Shown here one piece after another: positions 1 through 9,641 of a stretch of 64,000 nucleotides of DNA. This DNA is from Candidatus Hydrogenedentota bacterium (GTDB taxonomy: Bacteria > Hydrogenedentota > Hydrogenedentia > Hydrogenedentales > JAEUWI01), in contig JACPGE010000008.1 of NCBI GenBank assembly GCA_016182605.1, positions 62,001-126,000 of the forward strand. Reading direction: 5' to 3'. Numbering within the stretch: the first letter of the stretch is position 1; the number at the start of each line of letters is the position of its first letter. The translations under genes and the position numbers were made by a program. The notes under the pieces are model-generated. The model ran no database searches, was not told the origin of the DNA, and saw only the letters and a program-made list of their open reading frames with translations.

Positions 1-3000
1 CCGCACGTCCCCGCCCTCCTCCTCGAAGTCAATATCCTGCACCGTCTCCTCCCCATCCAACAGCGTCAATTCATACTGGCGTTTCACATCGCGCGCCCCG
101 CCGGCAGGAACGAACGTCACCGAGAGGGACGCGTCCCCTGCGGGCAACTCCTCAAACGCATAGCGGCCCTGCGCCTCCCGCAGATCGTCGCAGTGGATGA
201 AGCGGCTGGGCGCGCCCGCCACATCGAGCCGGAGCAACATGAATGTGGCTTCCCCTAGCAGCGTGCCACGCAGCGCCGCCGTCCCCGTGGGGAAGTCGAA
301 TGCGATCTCCGTTGTATTGCCTGCTTCTATCACAGCCATTCCAGACTGGTCAGACATGCCCCGCGGATGACTCGCAATCGACATGCCTGCCGTCACCCTG
401 TACTCGAATGGCGGCAGACTTCGGATCTCGCTCGTTCCATTTACATCCGTGAGCGGCGGACGTGTTTCCGGTTCGGGCTCCAGGCTGAACCACGCACCGG
501 ACAAAGGCTCGCCGCCCAGCGTGACGCGGCAGATCAAGGCCGATCCCGCTTCAAGCACAACTTCCAGTGGCACGTCCCCGTCTTGCAGGGAATCGAGGGA
601 TACCGACGCCGGGGAATACGATCGGTGAAACACCGAAAGTTGCTCGTGGGCAATCTTCTCCGGAGCAATCTCGAACGCTCCATCGGTTCCGGTGCGCGCC
701 GCGGCGAAGTCGTCAGCATCAGAATCGCGAAAAGGCCCGGAGAAGATGAATGCGCCCGCCACCGGCTTGCCATCTGCGGCGCGCACGGCGCCACGCACTG
801 GGCCATGCGGGATCAGGCGGAGCACAAGTTCGTCTGGGGGCGGATTATCATCCCCCAATTCGATTGCGGTGTGGCCCAGCAAATGCCCCTCGGCGCGTGC
901 CGCAAGGATCACCCTGCCGCGCTGCGGCACCCGCAATGTGAATCGGCCCTCGTCATCGTCGTTGGGTACGAAATAGTGTTCCAGAAAGAGATAACGGGGG
1001 TCTGGGCACCACTTCACGTCGCAACGTGGTATCGGCGCACCCGTTTCACCATCTACCACCCGGCCACTCACCGTGAAGGCGTCCTGCAGCACAAGTCCAA
1101 GATCGCTCGTTCCGGCCATCACGTCCAAGCGCTCCTCGGGCAGATGCAACTCGGATTGGGCCGCAACCTTGTAGGCGCCTTCTTCAAGCTCCGTGACCTC
1201 AAAAGCGCCGTCCGGACCGCTGCGGGTTTCTTTCTGTCCACTAGGCCCATGCACGGTCACGGTAGCTTTGGCGATCGCCTCGCCCCGCATATCGGTCACC
1301 CGCCCGGCCAGAATGGTCTCACCAATCGCTGCCACTAGGGTGAGATCCTCCACCAGGTCTCCGGGCTTCAGTTCCAGCGTGGGTATCGGCGAATTCACAA
1401 TCTCGATGTCCCGGCACACTTTCAACAGCGAGAATCCAGGGAACATGCCCTGCAGCTCATAATGTCCTTGCCCGTCGGATACGGCCTCAATCCTCCGCCG
1501 CGCCTCGTCGTTCACAAACTGGGGTTCGACGCGCAACCCCGCCAGCGGCGCCCCCGCGCCGTTGACCACCGTGCCGCGCACAATCGACTCCGGATACAGC
1601 ACTACATTCTCACCCTTCGCCTCTCCCTGCGGAAGCATGAAGGGCCCGTGGGTCTTGCTGACAAGCCGTTCCGCCTCCGACCAGACATAAAGGTTGACTG
1701 TCTCTGGGAAGCCGGTAACTTGGAATGTGCCTCCGGGGCCACTCAATGCCGTATTGGTGAACGGCACATTGTTCACTCGGGCAACCCCCGTAACCGGCGT
1801 TCCAACGATGGGCCGGCCTTGTTCATCCACGACACAACCGAGGTAGCCCTGCCCTCGGGGTAAAGCGAACTCTTCACGTACTGAAGGATGCTCCCTGCTG
1901 ATCGTGACACGTCTGGCAGCGTTTCGATCTGGTATGTCGAGATCGTGGTCCAGGTAATAGCCATTGGCGCTATGGCAAGACACGATATACGTGCCAGGGC
2001 GCAACGATTCAAAGACATACTCTCCCGTGGCATCGGTGTTGACTTCGAAGCGCACCTTCTCCATGCGGACGCGTATCTGTACGCCCACCAAACCCTCGCC
2101 GGTTTCCGCGTCGATAACGCGGCCAGCAAGCGCCGGCATAGGCGGTTCTTCTCGTGAGTTGACAGCGGGGAGCTGCGCTTCCAGAGGCGCAGCTTCCCCT
2201 GCTGCCAGAGCTGGAGCATTGCGCAATGCGCCTGTTTCGTTGATCCGTGCACGTTCAGACGTTTGATGCATCCATTGAATCCCGGTGATGCTGCTCGCGA
2301 TGACCACAATGATGACACTCATCCCTGCCACCAACAACAACTTGGATGACGCAAGGATAGGCGCACCGCGCTCCAGCGCCGCCAGCGCGCCACCGGAAAG
2401 CGCAATGTGTCCCAGACGCGCCGTAAGCTCCTCCGGAAGCATCGTTGCGTCGGGCGATGTATGATCCAGGAGTGTGGCCAGCAGCGACACAGGCATCACA
2501 ACGCCCGTCTTGCGCAAAGTGGCACGGATACTTGCAATCCCTTCTTTCTGCCGCAGCGCCACGGTAGACCGCGCCACGCCCTCGCGCTGCGCAATCGCCT
2601 CCTGCGTAAGGCCCTCAATAAAGTGACTTACGATGACACGGCGCTGTACTTCGGGTAACCTGTTGATGGCAGCGTCTACGAGGAAGTAGACGTCGTCCCA
2701 TGCCACCTCCTGTTCGGCGACGGCCCCTGCGGCGTAATTCGCCTCCCGTGCGAGCCGCCGCCCCGTGGACTTCGCCTGGTCCAGCGCGCGGTTCGTCGCC
2801 ACCCGGTGTATCCACGGCCCCAAATAATTCGCGGGAACGCCCTGCATGCTCGCCAGCTTCTCAAAACACTCCTGGGTCACGTCCTCCGCGTCTGCCGTGT
2901 TGCCCAGCACCCGCAGTGCCGCCGCATAGGCAACCCGTGCATAGCGCTGCGTCAGTACCAGAAAGGCGTCCGCGTCCTTGCGCTCATGCCAATCCGCCAG

Positions 3001-3030
3001 AAGCGCAGCGTCATTCTTCTGCTCTGCCAT
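1..3030 (-). CDS. ECF sigma factor fused to membrane anchor and carboxypeptidase-regulatory-like domains (3' end outside window)
   Basis: One frame stays open from an ATG at 3030 to the window edge (1010 codons, no stop seen), so the C-terminus is missing. Residues 1-190 read as an ECF sigma-70 factor: region 2 with NTADAEDVTQECFEKL, then a region 4 helix-turn-helix with GLTQEAIAQREGVARSTV. A hydrophobic segment follows at about 230-252 (SSKLLLVAGMSVIIVVIASS). The rest is a series of carboxypeptidase-regulatory-like / Cna-B-like modules, for example AGRVIDAETGEGLVGVQI and SGRVVDGETGAPIPRCDV. The Shine-Dalgarno GAAGGAA lies about 9 nt upstream. The apparent plus-strand ORFs over this stretch are shadows. 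Inferred role: a transcription factor tethered to the inner membrane with its own extracytoplasmic sensor. Sigma factors with C-terminal extensions are known; the ligand here is unknown. Confidence 0.85.
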   Translation of the reverse strand, partial: MAEQKNDAALLADWHERKDADAFLVLTQRYARVAYAAALRVLGNTADAEDVTQECFEKLASMQGVPANYLGPWIHRVATNRALDQAKSTGRRLAREANYAAGAVAEQEVAWDDVYFLVDAAINRLPEVQRRVIVSHFIEGLTQEAIAQREGVARSTVALRQKEGIASIRATLRKTGVVMPVSLLATLLDHTSPDATMLPEELTARLGHIALSGGALAALERGAPILASSKLLLVAGMSVIIVVIASSITGIQWMHQTSERARINETGALRNAPALAAGEAAPLEAQLPAVNSREEPPMPALAGRVIDAETGEGLVGVQIRVRMEKVRFEVNTDATGEYVFESLRPGTYIVSCHSANGYYLDHDLDIPDRNAARRVTISREHPSVREEFALPRGQGYLGCVVDEQGRPIVGTPVTGVARVNNVPFTNTALSGPGGTFQVTGFPETVNLYVWSEAERLVSKTHGPFMLPQGEAKGENVVLYPESIVRGTVVNGAGAPLAGLRVEPQFVNDEARRRIEAVSDGQGHYELQGMFPGFSLLKVCRDIEIVNSPIPTLELKPGDLVEDLTLVAAIGETILAGRVTDMRGEAIAKATVTVHGPSGQKETRSGPDGAFEVTELEEGAYKVAAQSELHLPEERLDVMAGTSDLGLVLQDAFTVSGRVVDGETGAPIPRCDVKWCPDPRYLFLEHYFVPNDDDEGRFTLRVPQRGRVILAARAEGHLLGHTAIELGDDNPPPDELVLRLIPHGPVRGAVRAADGKPVAGAFIFSGPFRDSDADDFAAARTGTDGAFEIAPEKIAHEQLSVFHRSYSPASVSLDSLQDGDVPLEVVLEAGSALICRVTLGGEPLSGAWFSLEPEPETRPPLTDVNGTSEIRSLPPFEYRVTAGMSIASHPRGMSDQSGMAVIEAGNTTEIAFDFPTGTAALRGTLLGEATFMLLRLDVAGAPSRFIHCDDLREAQGRYAFEELPAGDASLSVTFVPAGGARDVKRQYELTLLDGEETVQDIDFEEEGGDVR

Positions 3031-3228
3031 CGGCCAATTCCTTCATCGCTGGGTACCTCGCCTCAGTCCTCTACCCTAATAACGACAAGACGGCCAATTT
3101 TGTCAGAAACCGGCGCGCCGGGCAAGCACGTTTCGCTCAGAATACAGCCAGCCTCATCCTGCCCGGCGTTTCGCGGAACCCCTTTCCCCTTGGGTCCCTT
3201 CGGTCGTTTGTGTCCTTTGGAATCTCGC

Positions 3229-3268
3229 AAAAAAATGGCGCCGGGGCAGGCCTTGCCCGCTCCGGCGC
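3229..3268 (-). terminator. Rho-independent terminator of the arginine operon
   Basis: On the minus strand a stem GCGCCGG...CCGGCGC (3268-3238), with further inner GGGCA/TGCCC pairing, is followed by seven T residues (3235-3229). It starts 22 nt after the argG stop. Confidence 0.85.
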
Positions 3269-3290
3269 ACGAAATAATCAGGTGTCTTTC

Positions 3291-4511
3291 TTACGGCTGC
3301 GTAAACAGCCCCGCGCGGTTCCGCACGCGCAGGCGCAGCGCGTTCAACCGGATGAAGCCGGTCGCGTCGCTCTGATCGTACGCGCCTTCGTCTTCTTCGA
3401 AGGTCGTGATCTTCTCGTCATACAGCGACTTCGGCGCCTTCCGCCCGGCGATCGTGCAGTTCCCCTTGTAGAGACGCATCCGCGCCGTGCCCGTCACGTT
3501 CTCCTGGCTCTTGTTCACGTAGGTCATCAGTGCGTCGAACTCGGGCGCGTACCAGAAGCCATTGTAGATGAGCTGGGCGATCTTCGGCGAAAGCAGGTCC
3601 CGCTGCAACATCACCTCGCGGTCCATGGTGATCGATTCCACCGCGCGGTGCGCCGCGTACAGGATCGTGCCGCCCGGCGTTTCGTACACGCCCCGCGACT
3701 TCATGCCCACGAAACGGTTCTCCACGAGGTCCACACGGCCCACGCCATTCGCGCCACCCAGAGCGTTCAGTTTCGCCAGCAGATTCGCCGGGCTGAGCCG
3801 TTCGCCGTTCACGGCCACGGGCGTGCCCGCTTCAAAATCGATTTCCACGTAGGCCGCTTCGTCCGGCGCCTTTCTCGGGTCAACCGTCAACTGGAACATG
3901 TCTTCCGTGGGTTCGTTCCACGGATCTTCCAGAATGCCGCCTTCATACGAAATGTGCAGCAGGTTCCGGTCCATCGAATAGGGCTTCTTCTTCGTCACCG
4001 GCACGGGAATGTTGTGCTTCTCCGCAAAGTCCATCATCTTCTCGCGCGTGTTCAGCCTCCACTTCGAATCGCGCCACGGCGCAATGATCGTCACCCCCGG
4101 CTCCATGGCAAAACAGGTCAGTTCAAAGCGCACCTGATCGTTGCCCTTGCCCGTCGCCCCATGGGACACCGCGTCCGCACCCGTCTGGCGCAGCGCCTCG
4201 ATCTGGCCCACGGCGATGCAGGGCCGCGCCACGCTCGTGCCGAGCAGGTAGGTGCCTTCGTATATCGCATTGGCGCGCATCGCGGGAAACACATAGTCGC
4301 GCACAAAGGTTTCTTTCAGGTCGCCCACGATGACCTCGCACGCGCCCGTCGCAATCGCCTTCAGCCGCGCCGGCTCGGTCTCTTCGCCCTGGCCCACGTC
4401 GGCGATATACGCCACCACGTCCGCCTTGTAGGTTTCCTGCAGCCACTTCAAAATGATGCTCGTGTCCAGGCCGCCAGAATAGGCCAGCACGATCTTCTTT
4501 ACGTTCGCCAT
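3291..4511 (-). CDS. argG: Argininosuccinate synthase
   Basis: 406 aa. It joins citrulline and aspartate using ATP, the penultimate step of arginine synthesis, in the cytoplasm. The N-terminal ATP pyrophosphatase P-loop [10 protein letters not shown] is at residues 10-19. Downstream, the substrate-binding region [13 protein letters not shown] and the usual family length support the call. An in-frame ATG lies 12 nt upstream (4523), but the AGGA at the right distance favours the internal ATG that gives MANVKK. It is the last gene of the argD-argF-argG run, 57 nt after argF, and ends at a clear terminator. Confidence 0.96.
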   Translation of the reverse strand: MANVKKIVLAYSGGLDTSIILKWLQETYKADVVAYIADVGQGEETEPARLKAIATGACEVIVGDLKETFVRDYVFPAMRANAIYEGTYLLGTSVARPCIAVGQIEALRQTGADAVSHGATGKGNDQVRFELTCFAMEPGVTIIAPWRDSKWRLNTREKMMDFAEKHNIPVPVTKKKPYSMDRNLLHISYEGGILEDPWNEPTEDMFQLTVDPRKAPDEAAYVEIDFEAGTPVAVNGERLSPANLLAKLNALGGANGVGRVDLVENRFVGMKSRGVYETPGGTILYAAHRAVESITMDREVMLQRDLLSPKIAQLIYNGFWYAPEFDALMTYVNKSQENVTGTARMRLYKGNCTIAGRKAPKSLYDEKITTFEEDEGAYDQSDATGFIRLNALRLRVRNRAGLFTQP

Positions 4512-4568
4512 GTTTCGGTTCATCCTGTCAAGGTTGTTGGTTCAAGCTGTGGGGCGCGCAACCCGGGC

Positions 4569-5489
4569 TCAGTATGCCTGCGGGCCGCCCATGAGACGCG
4601 CCAGCACCGCCTTCTGCGCGTGCAGCCGGTTCTCCGCCTCGTCGAACACGATCGACTGCGGCGAATCGATGACCTCGTCGGTCACTTCGCTTCCCCGGTG
4701 CGCCGGCAGGCAATGCATGAACAGCGCATCGGGCTTGGCCAGCGACATCACGCGCGCGTTCACCTGGTAGGCACGGAAAGCCTCCTCGCGTATCGCGGCC
4801 TCTTCCTCCTGGCCCATGCTCGCCCATACATCCGTGTATACCGCGTCCGCATCCTTCAGGCCGGACTCAATATCGCTGGTGATGCGCAATGCGCCCTTCG
4901 CCGTCGACTTCGCGTCTTCAAGTATCCGCGTGTCGCCCTCATACCCCTTCGGGCACACCAGCGTCACATTCAGCGGCAGCTTCGCCGCAAGATTGATCCA
5001 CGAATAAAACACGTTGTTCCCGTCGCCGACAAAGGCCAGCTTCAGGCTGCTGAAATCGTTGCCCCGGTGCTCGCGCAAGGCCTGCGCGTCCGCCAGTATC
5101 TGGCACGGGTGCAGTTCGTCCGAAAGTGCATTGATCACAGGCACCCGCGCGTGCGCCGCAAGGCCCAGCACATCCGCATGCCGGAAGGTGCGCGCCGTGA
5201 TCCCGTCCACCCAGCGGTCCAGGTTCCGCGCCACATCGGGCACCGACTCGCGCTCGCCCAACAGGGTCTCCAGCAGCACGCTGTGACCGCCCAGTTGGTA
5301 CATGCCCGTCTGAAACGTCACCCGCGTGCGCAGGCTCGGCTTCTCAAAAATCATCGCGAGGGTCTTCCCCTCAAGCAGCCGGTGCGGAATGCCCTGGCGC
5401 TGCTGCTGCTTCAGGTGATCCGAAAGATCCAGCAGCTCCAGCAGCTCCTCCGCCGAAAAATCCGCCAGCGAAATGAAATCCTTTACCAT
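4569..5489 (-). CDS. argF: Ornithine carbamoyltransferase
   Basis: 306 aa. It transfers the carbamoyl group from carbamoyl phosphate to ornithine, giving citrulline. Carbamoyl-phosphate motif: KPSLRTRV (Leu where most family members have Thr). Ornithine-side motifs: HPCQILAD and FMHCLPAHRG, the latter diagnostic of OTC over ATC. The start ATG at 5489 overlaps the argD stop by 7 nt (ATGGTAA), indicating translational coupling. A longer in-frame ORF reaching 5600 reads argD in the wrong frame. Confidence 0.95.
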   Translation of the reverse strand: MVKDFISLADFSAEELLELLDLSDHLKQQQRQGIPHRLLEGKTLAMIFEKPSLRTRVTFQTGMYQLGGHSVLLETLLGERESVPDVARNLDRWVDGITARTFRHADVLGLAAHARVPVINALSDELHPCQILADAQALREHRGNDFSSLKLAFVGDGNNVFYSWINLAAKLPLNVTLVCPKGYEGDTRILEDAKSTAKGALRITSDIESGLKDADAVYTDVWASMGQEEEAAIREEAFRAYQVNARVMSLAKPDALFMHCLPAHRGSEVTDEVIDSPQSIVFDEAENRLHAQKAVLARLMGGPQAY

Positions 5490-6700
5490 CCCAATACTCC
5501 AAGACAGGTCTCCAGCGTCTCGGCCACCTGCTTCAGTTCCTCCGCCGTAGCCACCAGCGGCGGCAGCAGCCGCAACACATTCGGGCCCGCGGGACCGCAT
5601 ATGACGCCGTGATCCGCCATCGCGGACACGAGCGGCGCCACGGGCTCGTCCAGTTCCACCCCGATCATGAATCCCGCGCCCCGCACATCAAGTATCTTCG
5701 TGTGCTTGTCCGCCAGCGCGTTCAGCGCCTGGAAAAACACCGCGCTTTTCGCCTGCACCTCCTCCAGAAATCCCGGTGCGCTCAAAACCTCCACGGTCGC
5801 CAGCGCCGCCGCACACGAAAGCGGATTCCCGCCAAAGGTAGACGCATGCGATCCCACGCCAAAGCCCGCCGCCGCCTGCTCCGTGCAGCCCATCGCGCCG
5901 ATCGGCACCCCGTTCGCCAGCGCCTTCGCCAGCGTCATGATGTCCGGCGTGATCCCCGCCTGCTCGTGCGCAAACATCGTCCCGGTCCGGCCCATGCCCG
6001 TCTGCACTTCATCCAGGATCAGCAGCAGATCATGCTCGTCGCACAGCGCGCGCACCTTCCGCAGATAGTCCGCATGGGGAACGCGCACACCGCCTTCCCC
6101 CTGAATCGCCTCCAGCATCACCGCGCCCGTCTCCGGCCGGATCGCCGCGGCCAACGCCGCAATATCGTCATAGGGCACATAGCTGAAGCCGCCCATAAGC
6201 GGCTCAAAGCCCTGCTGGTACTTCGGCTGCCCCGTCGCCGTGATCGCCGCCAGCGTGCGCCCGTGGAAGGAATGCTCCGCCGTGATGATGTGGGGCCGGG
6301 GCGTTCCCTGCTGCGACCAGTAGCGCCGCACCAGCTTGATCGCCGATTCGTTCGCCTCCGCGCCGCTGTTCGCAAAAAACCACCGCTCCGCAAAACACAG
6401 CGCGCTCAACTTCGCCGCCAGCTTCGTCTGCGGCTCCATGTAATACAGGTTCGAAACATGCACCAGCGTCCCCGCCTGTTGCGTAATCGCCGCCGTCACC
6501 GCAGGATGGCAATGCCCCAGGTTGCACACCGCGATCCCCGCGAAACAGTCCAGGTACTCCCGGCCCTCCGCGTCATACAGGCGCGACCCCGCACCACGAA
6601 CCATCGCCAGGCGCCGCGCGCCATATGTGTTGATGATGTGCGCATCATTCTGTTGTTGTATGGCTTCGGTCCGGGTCATCGTGGCGGTGTCGCTGCTCAT
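5483..6700 (-). CDS. argD: Acetylornithine aminotransferase
   Basis: 405 aa, class III PLP-dependent aminotransferase. It converts N-acetylglutamate semialdehyde to N-acetylornithine. Visible features: the FANSGAEANESAIKL phosphate-binding loop, the ILDEVQTGMGRTG aspartate region, and LAKALANGVPIGAMG with the Schiff-base lysine. GAGGAG sits 8 nt before the ATG. First gene of the overlapping arg cluster. The enzyme could also act as succinyldiaminopimelate aminotransferase, as often seen in this family. Confidence 0.94.
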   Translation of the reverse strand: MSSDTATMTRTEAIQQQNDAHIINTYGARRLAMVRGAGSRLYDAEGREYLDCFAGIAVCNLGHCHPAVTAAITQQAGTLVHVSNLYYMEPQTKLAAKLSALCFAERWFFANSGAEANESAIKLVRRYWSQQGTPRPHIITAEHSFHGRTLAAITATGQPKYQQGFEPLMGGFSYVPYDDIAALAAAIRPETGAVMLEAIQGEGGVRVPHADYLRKVRALCDEHDLLLILDEVQTGMGRTGTMFAHEQAGITPDIMTLAKALANGVPIGAMGCTEQAAAGFGVGSHASTFGGNPLSCAAALATVEVLSAPGFLEEVQAKSAVFFQALNALADKHTKILDVRGAGFMIGVELDEPVAPLVSAMADHGVICGPAGPNVLRLLPPLVATAEELKQVAETLETCLGVLGW

Positions 6701-6810
6701 TCAGGTTCTCCTCGGTGCGCAAACGCGGCATTTGGGTTGATGGGGGATTGCGGGCCGTTCAGGCCGGCTCCCCCCGATACTCTCAGCACGCCGCCATGCG
6801 CATTGTGGTC

Positions 6811-7182
6811 TCAGGACGCCTTCTTGGCCCCTGCCTTCTTTGCCGAAGACGCCTTCGCAGTCCCCGTGCTTTCCTTGCTCTCCTTCTTCGTCTCCTTCAC
6901 CTCCTTCACCGGCGTTTCCTTCGATTCCTTGGGCGTACCTGTGTCCTTGGACTCCTTGGATTCGCCCGCGCTCTCGCTCTTGTGCGGGGTGCCCTTCTTC
7001 TCCTTGTAGTCGGTCTCGTAAAAGCCCGACCCCTTGAAGATGAAGCCCGCGCCCGTGCCGAGCATCTTCGTCGTCCGCGCGGATCCGCACGACTCACACT
7101 TCACTTTCGGCGTGGCGCTCATTCCGTGAAACACATTGAATACTTCACCACATTTTCCGCATTCGTAGGAATAAGTGGGCAT
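6811..7182 (-). CDS. FmdB-family zinc-ribbon protein with Lys/Glu/Ser-rich tail
   Basis: 123 aa. The N-terminus MPTYSYECGKCGEVF plus CESCGSART forms the two CxxC knuckles of the FmdB regulatory-domain family, followed by the typical KMLGTG...FKGSGFYETDYK segment. Residues from about 65 on are a low-complexity tail of repeated KESKE/KETK units ending in an Ala/Lys stretch, likely disordered. The family function is not settled. It lies 110 nt upstream of argD on the same strand and may be co-transcribed. Confidence 0.85.
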   Translation of the reverse strand: MPTYSYECGKCGEVFNVFHGMSATPKVKCESCGSARTTKMLGTGAGFIFKGSGFYETDYKEKKGTPHKSESAGESKESKDTGTPKESKETPVKEVKETKKESKESTGTAKASSAKKAGAKKAS

Positions 7183-7512
7183 CGTTAAGACTCCTGACTG
7201 GCGGGGATTCCGCCACCAATTCTCTCAATTCCCGGCTTTCCCCCGGTGCGCCCGTCATCGGGCTCGGTTCCAGGAACAGGAACACGCCGGGCCGCAGGGG
7301 CGCGGTGAGGGGCTGCGGACGGCCAAGCCGCCCTGAAAAGCAGTTCGGAAGAAGCCGAAATGATAGCACCCCCCCCCGCCGCAAGTAAAGAAATCGTTGC
7401 CCGGAAGCCGCAATATGGCCTTGACAAGATGCGCCCGCCGGGAGACCATAACGAGGGCCTCCGGGGTGCGCCCGAGGCCCATCAAACGGACTTCTCGAAG
7501 GGAGGCTGCGCC
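7183..7512. other. Intergenic region between divergent genes
   Basis: About 330 nt between the minus-strand FmdB gene and the plus-strand membrane gene. It contains a run of about nine C residues near 7371 and no convincing ORF, RNA or promoter with both boxes. Confidence 0.5.
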
Positions 7513-7950
7513 ATGAAATCAACGTGGAACCGGCGGCTCTTGCAGATTGGCGTGGCCCTCGCCGCATTGGACGCACTGGCCGGGGGCAGCATCTATCTCG
7601 CCACGGGACTCCACGGGCTGCGGCTTACGGGCTCTCCCGTCGCACCCGACCCCTCAGACCCTGCTTGGGCGGCTGTGGACTACCTTTTCCGGGCACTGGC
7701 GGGCATCTGGTTCAGCCTGGGGCTCATGTTTGCCTGGATGATTCCTGCCATCGAAAGGCACACCGCCTGGTTCCGCCTCGCGTATGGGGCCGTCTTCGCC
7801 ATGGGCCTCGGACGCCTGTTTTCCGTGGCCGCCTACGGCACAGGCGCCAATCCCCTCATTGCCTTAATCCTGGAACTCATCATCCCGCCCCTCCTCATCC
7901 TCTGGCAGACCAAAGTCGCGCGCGATGCCAAGATCGAAGTGCCGCCTTGA
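7513..7950 (+). CDS. Small four-helix membrane protein, DUF4345-like
   Basis: 145 aa. Four hydrophobic segments are visible: about 8-26, 52-76, 87-108 and 114-132 (ALILELIIPPLLILWQ). A conserved-looking YLFRALAGIWFSLGL and the overall layout match DUF4345-type inner-membrane proteins of unknown function. The Shine-Dalgarno GGGAGG is 8 nt before the ATG at 7513. A longer frame back to 7360 has no other supported start. It stands alone between divergent units. Confidence 0.7.
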   Translation: MKSTWNRRLLQIGVALAALDALAGGSIYLATGLHGLRLTGSPVAPDPSDPAWAAVDYLFRALAGIWFSLGLMFAWMIPAIERHTAWFRLAYGAVFAMGLGRLFSVAAYGTGANPLIALILELIIPPLLILWQTKVARDAKIEVPP

Positions 7951-8072
7951 ATCGTGCCTCGGCGCACTCCAGAAGACCCACTCCTTATCCGCCCCGTCCA
8001 TCGGATTCATGCCGTCCATCGCCCCCGGGCCGCGCCGCCTTCGCATGAACGCGCCAGTACTGCCAGACAGCG

Positions 8073-8101
8073 TTGAGGTAGCTGCTCCTGGCTTGTATAC
8101 T
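8073..8101 (+). promoter_or_regulatory. Sigma-70 promoter giving a leaderless methyltransferase mRNA
   Basis: TTGAGG (8073-8078), 17-nt spacer, TATACT (8096-8101). Transcription should start about 7 nt later, essentially at the ATG at 8109, where no Shine-Dalgarno is present. Confidence 0.75.
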
Positions 8102-8108
8102 CAACCTC

Positions 8109-9641
8109 ATGAACGCGATTCCGGCAAATAAACTCTCCTTGGGACATATCTCCGATACTGCGCGGAGAGACGCCTCTCGTTTGCTTCCCAGCGCGCATAG
8201 GAGCGCTTTCGGTCAGTTTCTCACTCCCGCAGATGTCGCCGCGTTCATGGCCTCGCTGCTCAAGTGCCGTCACCAGCATGTCCGGCTGCTCGATCCTGGC
8301 GCGGGCACCGGTTCTTTGACCGTCGCCGCAATCGAGCACTTGCTCGGCCTCAAGAATCCTCCACAAAGCGTGCACATTGTGTGCTTCGAGGTTGAGGATG
8401 CATTTCTCCCATTCTTAACCGAAAACCTGAACCTGTGTGCCCAGCACGCTGGCGAACATGGCGTAAACCTCACATATGAGATTCGGCGGCAAGACTTCCT
8501 CGAGGCGGCCGTCCAATTGCTGGAATGTGCCGTCTTCGGATTGCCCGCGGCGGAACAATTCCACCTCTGCATTCTGAACCCGCCCTACAAGAAGATTGCG
8601 GCCGCTTCCCGCCAACGCACATGGATCCGTGCGATTGGTTTCGAAACTGTAAATCTCTATACCGGCTTTCTCGGCGCGGCCGCCGCTTTGTTGTGCGAAG
8701 GCGGCGAATTGGCCGGCATCACGCCGCGCAGTTTCTGCAATGGACCCTACTATAAAGACTTCCGGCGCTTCTTTTTTGAACGCATGAGCCTTCAGCGTCT
8801 TCACATATTCGAAAGCCGCGACAAGGCCTTCAAGGAAGACGACGTGCTGCAAGAGACGCTAATCACCCATGCCCGGAAATGCGCCACCCGCGGAAAAGTG
8901 CGGATTTCCTCCAGCTTGACGCCAAACGGTCAAAACCAAAATACCATGCTCCTGCCACACGATTCGGTCGTGATTCCGGAAGACAAAGAGCAGTTCATCC
9001 GGCTCCTTTCGAGCAAGGAAGAAGTCAATCACTCAATACGCATGGACCGATTCAATCATACACTGAGTCAACTCGATATCGGAGTCTCGACCGGCCGCGT
9101 CGTGGATTTTCGCAGCAAGAATCATCTGATAATGCAGCCTGAATCCGATACTGTTCCGCTCATATATCCGGTCCATTTCACAGACTGGACCATTTCGTGG
9201 CCCGCACCATCGGGCAAGAAATCCAACGCGATTCGGGCACTTCCCGAAACAGCGTCCATGCTTCTGCCACCCGGGTACTTTGTACTTACAAAAAGATTCT
9301 CCGCCAAGGAGGAGGCGCGCCGCGTGGTTGCCGTAGTATACGAGGGCAAGAAGATCTTTGATGGCCCGGTGGCCTTCGAGAATCACCTGAATTACTTCCA
9401 CCACGGACACCACGGCCTCGAAGCTGATCTCGCATGGGGCTTGGCTGCGTACTTGAATTCGGGCATGGTCGACTCTTTCTTCCGCACCTTCAATGGACAT
9501 ACCCAAGTGAATGCCACCGACCTCCGGGCGTTGCATTACCCATCTGCACTGGAGTTGTCGAAGCTCGGTCTGTTTGCCAGAACACATCGGCCCTCTGCCG
9601 CCGAATTGGACTGCTTCCTCCTCGAACTGGCTGGACACTGA
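8109..9641 (+). CDS. Type II DNA adenine-N6 methyltransferase (BsuBI/PstI-type)
   Basis: 510 aa. Gamma-class amino-methyltransferase order: motif X region GQFLTPADVAAFMASL (35-50), AdoMet motif I LLDPGAGTGSL (60-70), catalytic motif IV NPPYKK (157-162), then a long C-terminal target-recognition half. Known relatives methylate adenine in CTGCAG; the exact specificity here is inferred from the paired nuclease. The stop overlaps the next start by one base (TGATG), so the two are co-translated, and the gene has a leaderless promoter. Confidence 0.9.
   Translation: MNAIPANKLSLGHISDTARRDASRLLPSAHRSAFGQFLTPADVAAFMASLLKCRHQHVRLLDPGAGTGSLTVAAIEHLLGLKNPPQSVHIVCFEVEDAFLPFLTENLNLCAQHAGEHGVNLTYEIRRQDFLEAAVQLLECAVFGLPAAEQFHLCILNPPYKKIAAASRQRTWIRAIGFETVNLYTGFLGAAAALLCEGGELAGITPRSFCNGPYYKDFRRFFFERMSLQRLHIFESRDKAFKEDDVLQETLITHARKCATRGKVRISSSLTPNGQNQNTMLLPHDSVVIPEDKEQFIRLLSSKEEVNHSIRMDRFNHTLSQLDIGVSTGRVVDFRSKNHLIMQPESDTVPLIYPVHFTDWTISWPAPSGKKSNAIRALPETASMLLPPGYFVLTKRFSAKEEARRVVAVVYEGKKIFDGPVAFENHLNYFHHGHHGLEADLAWGLAAYLNSGMVDSFFRTFNGHTQVNATDLRALHYPSALELSKLGLFARTHRPSAAELDCFLLELAGH

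Noticed and set aside
367..1338. 323-codon plus-strand frame at the left edge
   Set aside because: Antisense to the continuous minus-strand sigma-fusion frame, which shows modular protein sequence throughout.
1449..1454. Avoidance of CTGCAG as a sign of active restriction
   Set aside because: CTGCAG occurs here and elsewhere in the window, so there is no visible avoidance.
2700..5612. 970-codon open frame on the plus strand
   Set aside because: It lies antisense to the clear argG, argF and sigma-fusion genes; high GC keeps the opposite frame free of stops, and its composition is Arg/His/Pro-rich as in shadows.
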